Positions 51,407 through 59,632 of a stretch of 64,000 nt of DNA are shown here, one piece after another. A model generated the notes under the pieces. It saw nothing but the letters and a program-made list of their open reading frames with translations. It searched no databases and was not told the DNA's origin. Where the stretch lies: positions 72,183 through 136,182 of the forward strand of contig NZ_HE610959.1 of assembly GCF_000285515.1 (NCBI RefSeq), written 5' to 3'. The position numbers were made by a program, and so were the translations under genes. Every line of letters begins with the position of its first letter. Position 1 is the first letter of the stretch. Origin of the DNA: Paenibacillus senegalensis JC66 (GTDB lineage Bacteria > Bacillota > Bacilli > Paenibacillales > NBRC-103111).

Positions 51407-51780
51407 TAGGATTGATGACCACTGCCTTTCTGTTCTTTGTTGACAGAGGGTTTTTTCTATTTAGACACCCTGTCATTCTTACCACCTGCCTATGCATCAC
51501 ATCCCCACCTTTCCTTTCCAAGTTCGCAGGGCAGGATGCAGCTCCCACACTGCAATTTGATCCCATGCCAGGGATGAATGTCTCGCCCGTGCAGGTTCAT
51601 TTGTTGAATTGTAAAATGCTCCATTACTTATTCGTCAATGAGATAACAATACCCTCCTATATAAATGGAACTTAAAGAAGATAAGCTTCAGAGTAAAGGG
51701 ATAGGATTCTGGCTACCTTTCACATTGACTTCCTTATTCGCTTAATTGATTAGTTCAAACTATTCTAATAATGAAAATAA

Positions 51781-51796
51781 CCCCACTTAAGTGGGG
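51781..51796 (-). terminator. Terminator of the second DedA gene
   Basis: CCCCACTTAAGTGGGG, a perfect palindrome followed on the minus strand by TTATTTTC. Confidence 0.6.
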
Positions 51797-51863
51797 CTTG
51801 CTCTTGCTTTAGGTATTTTCTTAACACAGATAGAAGCTGCATATCGGCATCCACATCGGCAGT

Positions 51864-52430
51864 TTAATGGTGAAGAATCCCAAAGTAGTAACCGATCGTA
51901 ATAAATGTTATGCACCAGACCAAAGCTCCGCTTGCCGCAAACAGCAGATATCTTGGCGTCTTGACGCCGGTGATTCCGGCCATGTAGCAGGTCAAATGCC
52001 GGATACCGGGGATATAATAGCCGAAGACGACTGTCCATAAGCCGTATTTATTGAACCAGCGATCGATTTTATTCAGCTTGGCCGGCGTCAGTTTAACCCA
52101 TTTACCGTATTTCAAAAGTAATGGCTTGCCGAGCTTCTTTCCTAATGTATAGCTGATGGTCATTCCCGTCATAGTCCCGCTAAAAGCAATTAACAGTGAC
52201 CAGCTGTAGCGTAATATGTTTATGGAGCAGAAATAGCCCACGATTGTCATTAAAATTTCATCCGGCACCGGAAGACCTACAATCCCCAGCGCAAGTAGAA
52301 TATAAATGGCCCAATAACCATATTGAGATATAATATCCTGCAAATGCTCCAAGGTGTTCTTGCCCCGTTCTACAAAAAGTTCAGCTAGGAAGTAATATCC
52401 AACGCTTGCCGGCAGACGCAGGTTGTGCAA
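51864..52430 (-). CDS. DedA-family membrane protein, second copy
   Basis: 188 residues. SQYGYWAIYILLALGIVGLPVPDEILMTIVGYF is the family N-terminus, with E where the first copy has the glycine-rich PPGNT; TLGKKLGKPLLLKYGKWVKLTPAKLNKIDRWFNKYGLWTVVFGYYIPGIRHLTCYMAGI is the central block, aligning closely with the protein at 44111. The TTG start at 52430 has AGGAAAG upstream; a TTG at about 52352, in NTLEHLQ, is an alternative nearer the usual family start. Confidence 0.88.
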   Translation of the reverse strand: MHNLRLPASVGYYFLAELFVERGKNTLEHLQDIISQYGYWAIYILLALGIVGLPVPDEILMTIVGYFCSINILRYSWSLLIAFSGTMTGMTISYTLGKKLGKPLLLKYGKWVKLTPAKLNKIDRWFNKYGLWTVVFGYYIPGIRHLTCYMAGITGVKTPRYLLFAASGALVWCITFITIGYYFGILHH

Positions 52431-52563
52431 AGTCTACTTTCCTAGAATACAAGTTACGAAGACAAAACTCAACCTTTATTTTAACGCTGCCCAGTCAACC
52501 GCTGTCCTGATTGGGGTTCTAATTTTTCCCAATCCAAAGTCACCCTCTCCCCGGCTCCGCTCT

Positions 52564-53646
52564 TCAATTTGCCGAGTATAAAGCTTCCAGCTTTGCAATG
52601 GTTCTAAGCACATAGTCCATCTGCTCATCCGTACCTATCGAAATTCTTAGTTTAGTGTGTAACGGCGGAGCTGTAAAATAACGCACATAAATGTGATGTT
52701 CCTGCAAGAGCCGGTGAATTCGTTGAGCCGTTAGCCATGGGGAGAAAGCTGATGGTTCACACAGAACAAAATTGGTTTCTGATGGGAGTACCTGAAAACC
52801 TAAATTCTTCAAAGAACTGCTGAACAGATCACGTGTCTGCTTTGTTTTTCTAACGTTCATCTTCATATAGTCTTGGTCATCCAATGCCGCCAGAGCGAGC
52901 TGCTGGCTAACAGCACCTAGATTATAGAGTTCCTTCACTTTTCCCAATCCTTCAATGACCGCTGCTGAAGCAAAAACGCTGCCCACCCTGATTCCGCTCA
53001 AGGCATAGGCTTTAGAAAAAGTTCGCAGTACAACAACATTGGAAAAGCTCTGCAAAAGCGGCAGCATCGATTCTCTTTCCCCATCTACATATTCCATATA
53101 CGCTTCATCCACAATGACAAGCCCGCGAAAGCTCGAGGCGAGTTCTTCAAGCTCTGCTCTTTCAGTCAAAATCCCGGTTGGGGCATTGGGATTTACTACG
53201 ACAAGCGCATCAGCCCCCGATGCTGCCATCGCTCCAATATCAAGGGTATTATCTTCACGCAGTGGAATTTTTACGCAATGGGCCCCTGCTAACTGTGCCG
53301 CCAAAGGATACAGAGCAAAAGATGGATCAGCTGCTGCCACCGTACCTGTGCCTATACATGCGCGAAATAGCAGAGTGATTAATTCGCTTGTTCCATTGCC
53401 GCACAAAATTTGTTCAGGCGGAATCCCGTGTATCTCTGCAAGCCGATTTCTTAACAGTATAGCGGAAGGATCGGGATAGTGTCTTATACGATTCTCTGCC
53501 ATATTGGATAATACCTCTAGTACTTTGGGGGACGGCGGATAAGGACTCTCATTCTGGTCAAGCTTGAGAACCACACCATCTTCGGGAATACGTTCACTCT
53601 TTGGATATGGAGTAATCCGGTTAACATAGGGTAATAAATAGGTCAT
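52564..53646 (-). CDS. hisC: Histidinol-phosphate aminotransferase
   Basis: 360 residues, PLP-dependent fold type I. KLDQNESPYPPSPKVLEVL is the family start; the PLP Lys212 lies in LRTFSKAYALSGIRVGS; the aspartate is in VIVDEAY and substrate arginines in LRISIGTDEQM. It converts imidazole-acetol phosphate to histidinol phosphate and often also accepts aromatic amino acids. The other his genes are absent, so it may be a second copy or have an aromatic role. Confidence 0.9.
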   Translation of the reverse strand: MTYLLPYVNRITPYPKSERIPEDGVVLKLDQNESPYPPSPKVLEVLSNMAENRIRHYPDPSAILLRNRLAEIHGIPPEQILCGNGTSELITLLFRACIGTGTVAAADPSFALYPLAAQLAGAHCVKIPLREDNTLDIGAMAASGADALVVVNPNAPTGILTERAELEELASSFRGLVIVDEAYMEYVDGERESMLPLLQSFSNVVVLRTFSKAYALSGIRVGSVFASAAVIEGLGKVKELYNLGAVSQQLALAALDDQDYMKMNVRKTKQTRDLFSSSLKNLGFQVLPSETNFVLCEPSAFSPWLTAQRIHRLLQEHHIYVRYFTAPPLHTKLRISIGTDEQMDYVLRTIAKLEALYSAN

Positions 53647-54020
53647 CCTCTATACCTCCACTCTACCTCTGCATAGATGTTTTGTCGCTTGCTCTTATTG
53701 CAGCGAAAGCCCAAAAAAGAGACTAGAGGGCACATCTTTTCCGGGTAAAATAGAGTATAAGCCGAAGCCGCCTGCCCGCAAATGGCCAGATTGCCAAATT
53801 TACAGATGACAGCATCTGTTGCTGCCATTACTGAAATAAAACACCCAAGAATGTCTGGTTCTACAGCATTCTCGGGTGTTGACTTTTTTAAGATGTCATA
53901 CTAAAATGCCAGCTTCTTTTGGGACAGGCTCCTGTTTTTGTATGCAATCATTCACATAGTAAGAGCCGGTGCCGGGAGGCCCGCTAAACTTCACAGTCCT
54001 GCTGCCGCTCGAGCAGCTGG
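53647..54020. other. Gap upstream of hisC with terminator
   Basis: About 370 bp with no gene seen apart from the terminator at 53840-53880. Confidence 0.4.
53840..53880. terminator. Terminator, probably of the yqkE-like gene
   Basis: AACACCC-A-AGAATG pairs with CATTCT-C-GGGTGTT. T-rich sequence follows on both strands; minus-strand use after the gene at 54021 is the most useful reading. Confidence 0.65.
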
Positions 54021-54299
54021 TTATTTGAATTTTTTCCAATTCAGGTTGCTGGTTTTTAAAAGATGCTCAAAGTCATTTTCCAATCGCTTAAGCTCAGCTT
54101 TTCGCGCTTCGGCTGCCTGCCTTTTCCTCTCCCGTTCCTGCGCTTCCTCCTGCTCCTTCAAATCCGCAGCCTTAGCCTTCAATTGTTGGATCACACCCGG
54201 GTCCAAGCGATCTTTCAAAGTGGGTTGATCTTCTGCTGTTCGCTTCTCGGGTCTGGCGCCTGAAACCGACCTGCCTTGGGCAGCTTTGTTGTTAGGCAT
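54021..54299 (-). CDS. YqkE-family protein (DUF3886)
   Basis: 92 residues, basic and almost wholly helical: LKDRLDPGVIQQLKAKAADLKEQEEAQERERKRQAAEARKAELKRLENDFEHLLKTSNLNWKKFK. The LKDRLD start and the FEHLL..SNLNWKKFK end define this small Bacillales family; function unknown. AAGGAGGG lies 7 bases before the ATG at 54299. Confidence 0.8.
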   Translation of the reverse strand: MPNNKAAQGRSVSGARPEKRTAEDQPTLKDRLDPGVIQQLKAKAADLKEQEEAQERERKRQAAEARKAELKRLENDFEHLLKTSNLNWKKFK

Positions 54300-54435
54300 G
54301 GCTAATCCCTCCTTGTTCATGTCAGCTTTCAGGATATCCTTACCTTTAGCTTACACTACTCTGAACGAAAACCCAATGCCTGCAGCTGCTATACTAGCAA
54401 AGATTTTGCGTTTTCTCTATCCGCTCGATCTCCGC

Positions 54436-56259
54436 TTAGACGACCTCGAGCTGCGGCTTGTCGAAACGGCTCTCCTCACCATTGACTGGCTCCCTATCCT
54501 TTTCCTGCTGGATCCCCTTTTCTGAATCGGGACTGTTGACATAAAGCTGATAAGCATCTGCAGCCATAATCCATTCCTCATTGGTTGGAATCACCATAAC
54601 TTTTATCGGGGAGTAAGGACTGCTGATAAAGCCTTCACTGCGCATATTTCGGTTAGCCTCCGGATCCAGGATGACACCTGCAAATTCGAGACCGTTACAA
54701 ATTTTTTGCCTTACTTCCGCATGATTTTCCCCGATTCCAGCAGTGAAAATAATACCATCCACTCCGTTCAAGATAGCCAGATACAGCCCGATATAGCTGT
54801 GCAAACGGCTGGTGAACATTTGCAAAGCAAGCTGACACCTTTCAATCCCAGCTTTCGCGCCAGCGGTCACCTCGCGCAAATCGCTAGATACGCCGGAGAT
54901 ACCGAGCAGCCCGCTGTTTTTGTTTAAAATTTCGATAGCGCCGGCCGAATCGGTTCCTTCAATCTCCTCTATATAAGGGATAATCGCGGGATCAATATTT
55001 CCGCTTCTCGTTCCCATAGCGAGACCGGCTAACGGCGTCATGCCCATCGAGGTATCAATCGATTCCCCGTACCGGATCGCCGTTACGCTGACCCCGCTGC
55101 CTATATGGCAGCTGATGAGGCGCAGCTTCTCCTTCGGCGTTTCCATTATTTGCTCCGCACGATTCATTACATAACGGTGTGAGCTGCCATGAAATCCGTA
55201 TTTACGTATTCCGTACTGCTCGTAATATTTGTAGGGCAAGGCGTAAAGAAACGAGGAAGGCGGCATAGTTTGGTGAAATGCCGTATCGAACACTGCCACA
55301 TGCATGGCCTCGGGCAGAATTTTTTCTGAAATTTCAATGGCCAGCAAATTGATCGGGTTGTGCAGGGGAGCAAAGCGGCTGTACTCTTTAATTTTTTGCT
55401 TAACCTGTTCGTCGACAATGACCGAGCCTTTGAATGCTTCTCCCCCGTGCACCACGCGGTGGGAAACGATCGAAATCGCGTAGGATGAATAACGGTCAAC
55501 AATAGATTGGAGGACCGTTTCGTACTCGCTGCTTTTTACATTTTGTATCGTTTCTTTAGCGATCAGCCGTGCCGTAGGCATCTCATAAAGGCGATACTTC
55601 ACCGAAGAGCTTCCGCAATTAAGCACAAGCACAAGCTGCTTTTCCTGCTTGCGCAGCTTTTCATAAGAAATGGCCTGCTCCTTCTCGTCCTCGGGGATGA
55701 TGACTTCAAGCTCCATCCCATTGCGCAGCCCGGCGGCATTCGCTTCATCAGTGTCAATATGAAATTCCAGGCGGTAGTCTTTATGCACCCGGCAAAGCAC
55801 GTTTTCCAATACGAGCGAGCGGGCTCCTTCGACCTCTACACATACAAGCTGCTTGTCTTTGACGCCGAACCTTTCAGCATCCTCATTAGAAAAATGGATG
55901 TGGCGAAATGCCAGAATAACCCCTTCATCCAGATTCACTTCACCGTAGGGACCGACAACCGTGAGCCCTGCGCTTCCCCTTAAATCTCCCGAATCCCTAA
56001 TGGGAGGATCTATGCCTAGAAGATAACTGTCGGTTCTGGAAACCTCTACTTGCGTTTGGTTACGGACAGGTCCCAGCACCCGGACGTTATTTATTTTCCC
56101 TTTGGGTCCGATCAAGGTCACCGTCTCTTCTGCGGCGTATTGCCCCACCTGCTTCAGATCCCTTAATTTAGTCAATTGATGAAATGGTCCAAACAGCTCC
56201 TTGAGATGCTGCTCGGATAAGTGAATGTGGCGATTGGATATTCCTACAGGCACTCTCAT
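54436..56259 (-). CDS. Single-chain PduL phosphotransacylase-acetate kinase fusion
   Basis: 607 residues. Residues 1-190 are a full PduL: GISNRHIHLS (His11, His13), LAFRHIHFSNEDA (His120, His122) and LEFHIDTDEANAAGL (His167) keep the zinc ligands, as in the enzyme that turns acyl-CoA plus phosphate into acyl phosphate. After a short linker, residues 208-575 are a full AckA: LNCGSSSVKYRLYEM, HRVVHGGE, VFDTAFHQTMP, GFHGSSHRYV, LAMGTRSGNIDP and TAGIGENHAEVRQ. Together they would convert acetyl-CoA to acetate and make ATP. A hydrophilic tail of about 30 residues follows. The ATG at 56259 is 6 bases after AAGGATGTGA. No frame break separates the halves. Confidence 0.92.
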   Translation of the reverse strand: MRVPVGISNRHIHLSEQHLKELFGPFHQLTKLRDLKQVGQYAAEETVTLIGPKGKINNVRVLGPVRNQTQVEVSRTDSYLLGIDPPIRDSGDLRGSAGLTVVGPYGEVNLDEGVILAFRHIHFSNEDAERFGVKDKQLVCVEVEGARSLVLENVLCRVHKDYRLEFHIDTDEANAAGLRNGMELEVIIPEDEKEQAISYEKLRKQEKQLVLVLNCGSSSVKYRLYEMPTARLIAKETIQNVKSSEYETVLQSIVDRYSSYAISIVSHRVVHGGEAFKGSVIVDEQVKQKIKEYSRFAPLHNPINLLAIEISEKILPEAMHVAVFDTAFHQTMPPSSFLYALPYKYYEQYGIRKYGFHGSSHRYVMNRAEQIMETPKEKLRLISCHIGSGVSVTAIRYGESIDTSMGMTPLAGLAMGTRSGNIDPAIIPYIEEIEGTDSAGAIEILNKNSGLLGISGVSSDLREVTAGAKAGIERCQLALQMFTSRLHSYIGLYLAILNGVDGIIFTAGIGENHAEVRQKICNGLEFAGVILDPEANRNMRSEGFISSPYSPIKVMVIPTNEEWIMAADAYQLYVNSPDSEKGIQQEKDREPVNGEESRFDKPQLEVV

Positions 56260-56746
56260 GTCCACTCACATCCTTCATATATTCATAGTCTACTGCTAGT
56301 CTTAACGAAGCCGGATTAAAAACGCCGACCCCAGTGAAGGAACTGCAGCTTGCCAAGCCTCATATATGCAGCTTCATGGCGGTGTTATGTGACCTGCTTG
56401 CTGCTTCCCTTCTACTTTTATTAAACCGGATCAAGCCAGTTATGTATAGGGATAATGGGGTTTTGTGAAAAATTGTTCAAAGTTTTCTGACGATTTTTAG
56501 ACATATTTGGCTGCCTGTATAAATTCCGCGAAACTATAGCTAGCAAAGCCGCAGCTGTAAGCGGTTAATTGTATTACAGCCCGTTCCATTACAGTATGAT
56601 GATGCAGGATGTCTCACTATATTTTTTAAACCTGCCGATTGTTTGAGAAGGAAAATTGTGCTACACTACGGTTCAATATGTTAACCAATTATAAATAATT
56701 AACGGTTAACAATTAACATACCCTCAAAATGGAAAGGAGTTTATCT
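56260..56746. other. Divergent region between the PduL-AckA gene and bioB
   Basis: About 490 bp. It contains the BirA-type operator and the bioB promoter near 56690; I saw no clear operator for the fusion gene. Confidence 0.4.
56678..56720 (+). promoter_or_regulatory. BirA-type operator over the bioB promoter
   Basis: TTAACC (56681-56686) and GGTTAA (56704-56709) face each other across 17 bp, nested in a longer repeat TATGTTAA ... TTAACATA. A TATAAA box lies between the arms. BirA with biotinyl-AMP binds such GTTAAC repeats in Bacillales and represses biotin genes. Confidence 0.65.
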
Positions 56747-57772
56747 ATGTCAACCTACCCTCATACCCCCACCTCCAACCGTGATGGACTCAGTCCATGG
56801 CTCTCTATGGCTTATCAAGTATTAGCCGGGAAGCCGTTAAGCGATAATCAAGCGCTCTCCATTCTGGAAGCCCATGACGACGAATTGCTTGAAGTCCTGC
56901 AGGGAGCTTTTATTCTTCGCAAGCGCTATTTTGGAAGGAAGGTGAAGCTTAACCGAATACTGAATGCAAAAAGCGGACTTTGTCCCGAGGACTGCGGCTA
57001 CTGCTCACAATCCGCCGTTTCGACTGCTGCTATAGCCAAATACTCTCTATTGGACAAAGAGACAATTGTTAATGAAGCTAAACTCACCTTGAAGCAGCAA
57101 ATTGGCACCTTTTGCATAGTTGCTAGCGGAAGAGGCCCGAGCAGACGGGAAGTAGAGCAGGTCGCGGCGGCAGTGAGGGAAATCAAGCAAAGCATGCCGT
57201 TGAAAATTTGTGCCTGTCTTGGCATTTTAAGCGCCGAACAAGCCCAGCTTCTGAAGGAAGCTGGTGTCGACCGCTATAATCATAATCTGAACACGCCCAG
57301 GGAGCATTTCTCGCAGATCACTACCACCCATACTTATAACGACCGGGTTTCAACCGTCAACCAAGCCAAGCTAGCGGGACTGTCCCCCTGTTCCGGCTGT
57401 ATTGTCGGCATGGGAGAAACGAAGCAGGAATTGATACAGCTTGCCAGAGAGCTTCATGAGCTGGACGTCGACTCGATCCCGGTCAATTTCCTGATGCGGA
57501 TTGCAGGCACCCCCCTGGCTCAGCAGCCTGCTGCTCTTACACCCCGTTATGCGCTGAAGGTGCTCGCCTTGTTCCGCTATATTTGCCCAAGCAAAGAAAT
57601 CCGGATTTCCGGGGGACGCGAGCTCCATTTGCGTTCTTTGCAGGCTCTTGGACTTTATGCCGCTAATTCTATATTTGTGGGAGATTACTTAACTGAGGAG
57701 GGACAGAGTTCTTCCCAGGATCATCAAATGATAGAGGATTTGGGGTTTGAGATTGAGGTGTGCGCATTATAA
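56747..57772 (+). CDS. bioB: Biotin synthase
   Basis: 341 residues. Radical SAM cluster Cys79-x3-Cys83-x2-Cys86 in SGLCPEDCGYCSQS, further ligands C and N in FCIVASGRGPS and ICACLGIL, the substrate region YNHNLNTPREHFSQI and TYNDRVSTVNQAKLAGLSPCSGCIVGMGE, and R in RISGGREL for the 2Fe-2S cluster. It inserts sulfur into dethiobiotin. AAAGGAG lies 7 bases before the ATG at 56747. No other bio genes are nearby; the BirA-type operator upstream supports function. Confidence 0.95.
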   Translation: MSTYPHTPTSNRDGLSPWLSMAYQVLAGKPLSDNQALSILEAHDDELLEVLQGAFILRKRYFGRKVKLNRILNAKSGLCPEDCGYCSQSAVSTAAIAKYSLLDKETIVNEAKLTLKQQIGTFCIVASGRGPSRREVEQVAAAVREIKQSMPLKICACLGILSAEQAQLLKEAGVDRYNHNLNTPREHFSQITTTHTYNDRVSTVNQAKLAGLSPCSGCIVGMGETKQELIQLARELHELDVDSIPVNFLMRIAGTPLAQQPAALTPRYALKVLALFRYICPSKEIRISGGRELHLRSLQALGLYAANSIFVGDYLTEEGQSSSQDHQMIEDLGFEIEVCAL

Positions 57773-57824
57773 TCGGATTCATCCGAATAACGGACGGAAT
57801 GCAGACAGGGGAATTCAAGCAAAA

Positions 57825-57852
57825 AAGGCCGCGGTCGCCATGACCGGGCCTT
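57825..57852. terminator. Bidirectional terminator between bioB and the vanY-like gene
   Basis: AAGGCC-GC-GGTC, loop, GACC-G-GGCCTT, with an A-run to the left. Confidence 0.7.
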
Positions 57853-57862
57853 ATATACACAA

Positions 57863-58720
57863 TCAATTAGATACGGGGACAACACCGTAATATTCTTCCA
57901 GCGTCCAATCGTTTGCCTGCAATTCTGTTGCCAATTCAATACCAACATACCGTAAATGCCAAGGCTCGTATTGATAGCCTGTGATGTGCTCCTTGCCCTC
58001 GGGATAACGGATAATGAATCCATGCTCATGCGCATGCTCAGCAAGCCACAAAGCTTCAGGCGTGCCGCCAAAGCAATCCTGCACCGCACAACTGCCATCA
58101 CTAGAGGTTACGTCTATAGCGAGGCCGGTTTCATGCTCGCTGTGGCCTGGAACGGCGCTATAGGTTTTCGCTTTTTCCTCGCCATCCCGATCCACGTACC
58201 TTTTAAACAAAGCAGCCTGAGTAGAATGGGAGCGATAAGCGGAGACTCCTGCCAAATAGATGCCATCCTGCTCGGCGGCTGCGAACAAGACTTCCAGTGC
58301 GTCAGCTGCCTCCTGCCGGAGCATTCGTTTTTCAATTTTCTCTGAAAAAGTAAACCTTACGTCCGGATAAACCAAATCCGTAGGAGCATAATCTTCCGGT
58401 AGCCCATACTCCTTGTTGACCATTACTGTCACACTGTGGGGATCTGTATCTACAGGCACCGCCTCTGGAGTTACGCGGCCGCCCTCAGCTTCTCCAAGAG
58501 AGCCATCCCCCTCATCCCCTGCCTCATTGTCCCCGCCGCCGGGCTGCTCATTGGACTCATCTTGTCCCGGAGAAGGAGGGGCTGGAGATTGTGTGCCCGG
58601 GGCTGAAGTTTGCGTGCCCGGGGTCGGACTCGCAGACGGAACAGTATCTGCTGGCGTGCTGGCTCCGCAGCCGCTTAATACAATTAGACTTAGCAAAAAA
58701 ATAATACCTGATTTAACCAA
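57863..58720 (-). CDS. VanY-like D-alanyl-D-alanine carboxypeptidase lipoprotein (M15)
   Basis: 285 residues. A lipoprotein signal ends LIVLSGCGAS; a long Pro/Ser/Gly/Glu linker follows (residues 20-95). The VanY domain has SAYRSHSTQAALFKRYV, the zinc ligands in SEHETGLAIDVTSSD (His and Asp) and the last His in EPWHLRYVG. It trims the terminal D-Ala of peptidoglycan precursors and can reduce glycopeptide binding. The start is TTG at 58720, with AGGAAG 8 bases upstream. Confidence 0.9.
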   Translation of the reverse strand: MVKSGIIFLLSLIVLSGCGASTPADTVPSASPTPGTQTSAPGTQSPAPPSPGQDESNEQPGGGDNEAGDEGDGSLGEAEGGRVTPEAVPVDTDPHSVTVMVNKEYGLPEDYAPTDLVYPDVRFTFSEKIEKRMLRQEAADALEVLFAAAEQDGIYLAGVSAYRSHSTQAALFKRYVDRDGEEKAKTYSAVPGHSEHETGLAIDVTSSDGSCAVQDCFGGTPEALWLAEHAHEHGFIIRYPEGKEHITGYQYEPWHLRYVGIELATELQANDWTLEEYYGVVPVSN

Positions 58721-58813
58721 CCTTAAGACTTCCTTTCATCTGCTCTACAGCTTTGCAAAACCATAATATAGAGCGTTTGTTATCATTTCAATAAATTATG
58801 AAGGCCTATATGC

Positions 58814-59446
58814 TTATTCATGCGTATAACGCTCAGATTTTATAGGCTTGGAATGTCCCCTGCGGAAGCTTTTATAATGTAAGGCGACAAACAGCAGGGT
58901 TAGAACAATACAGAATAATATGTAGGAATAAATAAGCAGCTGGATATTCGTATCCGGAAAAACAATGGACGAGCTAATGATTCCAAAAAGCCAAATATGG
59001 GACAGATTACCCAGAAAGGAAGAAGCCAAATATGCCTTTATACTAATTGGGGACATAGCCGACATAAAGGAAATTAAATTATTAGGCATAATCGGCAGAG
59101 TACGGAGAAAAATAATGGTCCACACTCCGTACAAAGACATATAGCGCTGCCACTTCTCGTACTTCATTAACCGCTCATTCCATTTTTTATTTAACCGGCC
59201 GAAAAACAGATGACGGCAGCATAAAAAAACGATAATCGCGGCCGCTGTTCCAGTCATCCAGCTCGATAATAACCCGCCTTTAATGCCCAGCACCGAGATG
59301 TGGAGCATAATCAGCGTTGCGAATGGAAACAAACCTAGGAATCCCTGGATTACCGCCAGCGGAAGCGTGATAAATATGATGGCATAACCATCCAACTGGG
59401 TTAGCTCAAGCAGCCAGTCTATAGCTTGCTGAATAATCTCATCCAC
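58814..59446 (-). CDS. TVP38/TMEM64-type VTT-domain membrane protein
   Basis: 210 residues, about five membrane segments. The core resembles the DedA superfamily: FLGLFPFATLIMLHISVLGIKGGLLSSWMTGTAAAIIVFLCCRHLFFGRLNKKW and IFLRTLPIMPNNLISFMSAMSPISIKAYLASSFLGNLSHIWLFGI, with the R and P residues of the VTT motif. Probable role in lipid or polyprenyl transport (by family). It lies 93 bp upstream of the VanY-like gene, so the two may form one unit. Confidence 0.82.
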   Translation of the reverse strand: MDEIIQQAIDWLLELTQLDGYAIIFITLPLAVIQGFLGLFPFATLIMLHISVLGIKGGLLSSWMTGTAAAIIVFLCCRHLFFGRLNKKWNERLMKYEKWQRYMSLYGVWTIIFLRTLPIMPNNLISFMSAMSPISIKAYLASSFLGNLSHIWLFGIISSSIVFPDTNIQLLIYSYILFCIVLTLLFVALHYKSFRRGHSKPIKSERYTHE

Positions 59447-59600
59447 AACGTCCCGACTCCTATCGCCTTAGCGGCAGTATTCTTTTATACTAAGTCATTC
59501 CGGGGTAAAATGCAAAGTAAATCAACCATTTATTGGTACTTGTCATACTTCTGACTCATTATGTTCTCCATTTATTAATAGGAATCAAGAGTAACGCAAA

Positions 59601-59632
59601 AAAACCGCCTACCTAAGCGGCGTAGCGGTTTT
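59601..59632 (-). terminator. Terminator overlapping the stop of the NodB gene
   Basis: Minus strand AACCGC..GCC, loop, GGC..GGTT, then a run of seven T, with the last codons inside the stem. Confidence 0.65.

Larger units (their letters stand above)
51248..51863. other. 615-bp gap upstream of the sigma-A gene
   Basis: Holds the sigma-A promoter (51378-51406), a perfect inverted repeat CATGTT-ATAGGG-AACATG (51322-51339) in its leader, and the DedA terminator (51781-51796). An 87-codon plus-strand frame at 51412 has no ribosome site and I do not accept it. Confidence 0.5.

Noticed and set aside
51412-51675. 87-codon open frame upstream of the sigma-A gene
   Set aside because: No ribosome site, no recognisable domain, and it overlaps the probable promoter region of the sigma-A gene.
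56678-56720. Reading the bioB upstream repeats as a riboswitch
   Set aside because: The repeats are short DNA-type palindromes of the BirA class and overlap the promoter, so a DNA operator explains them better.
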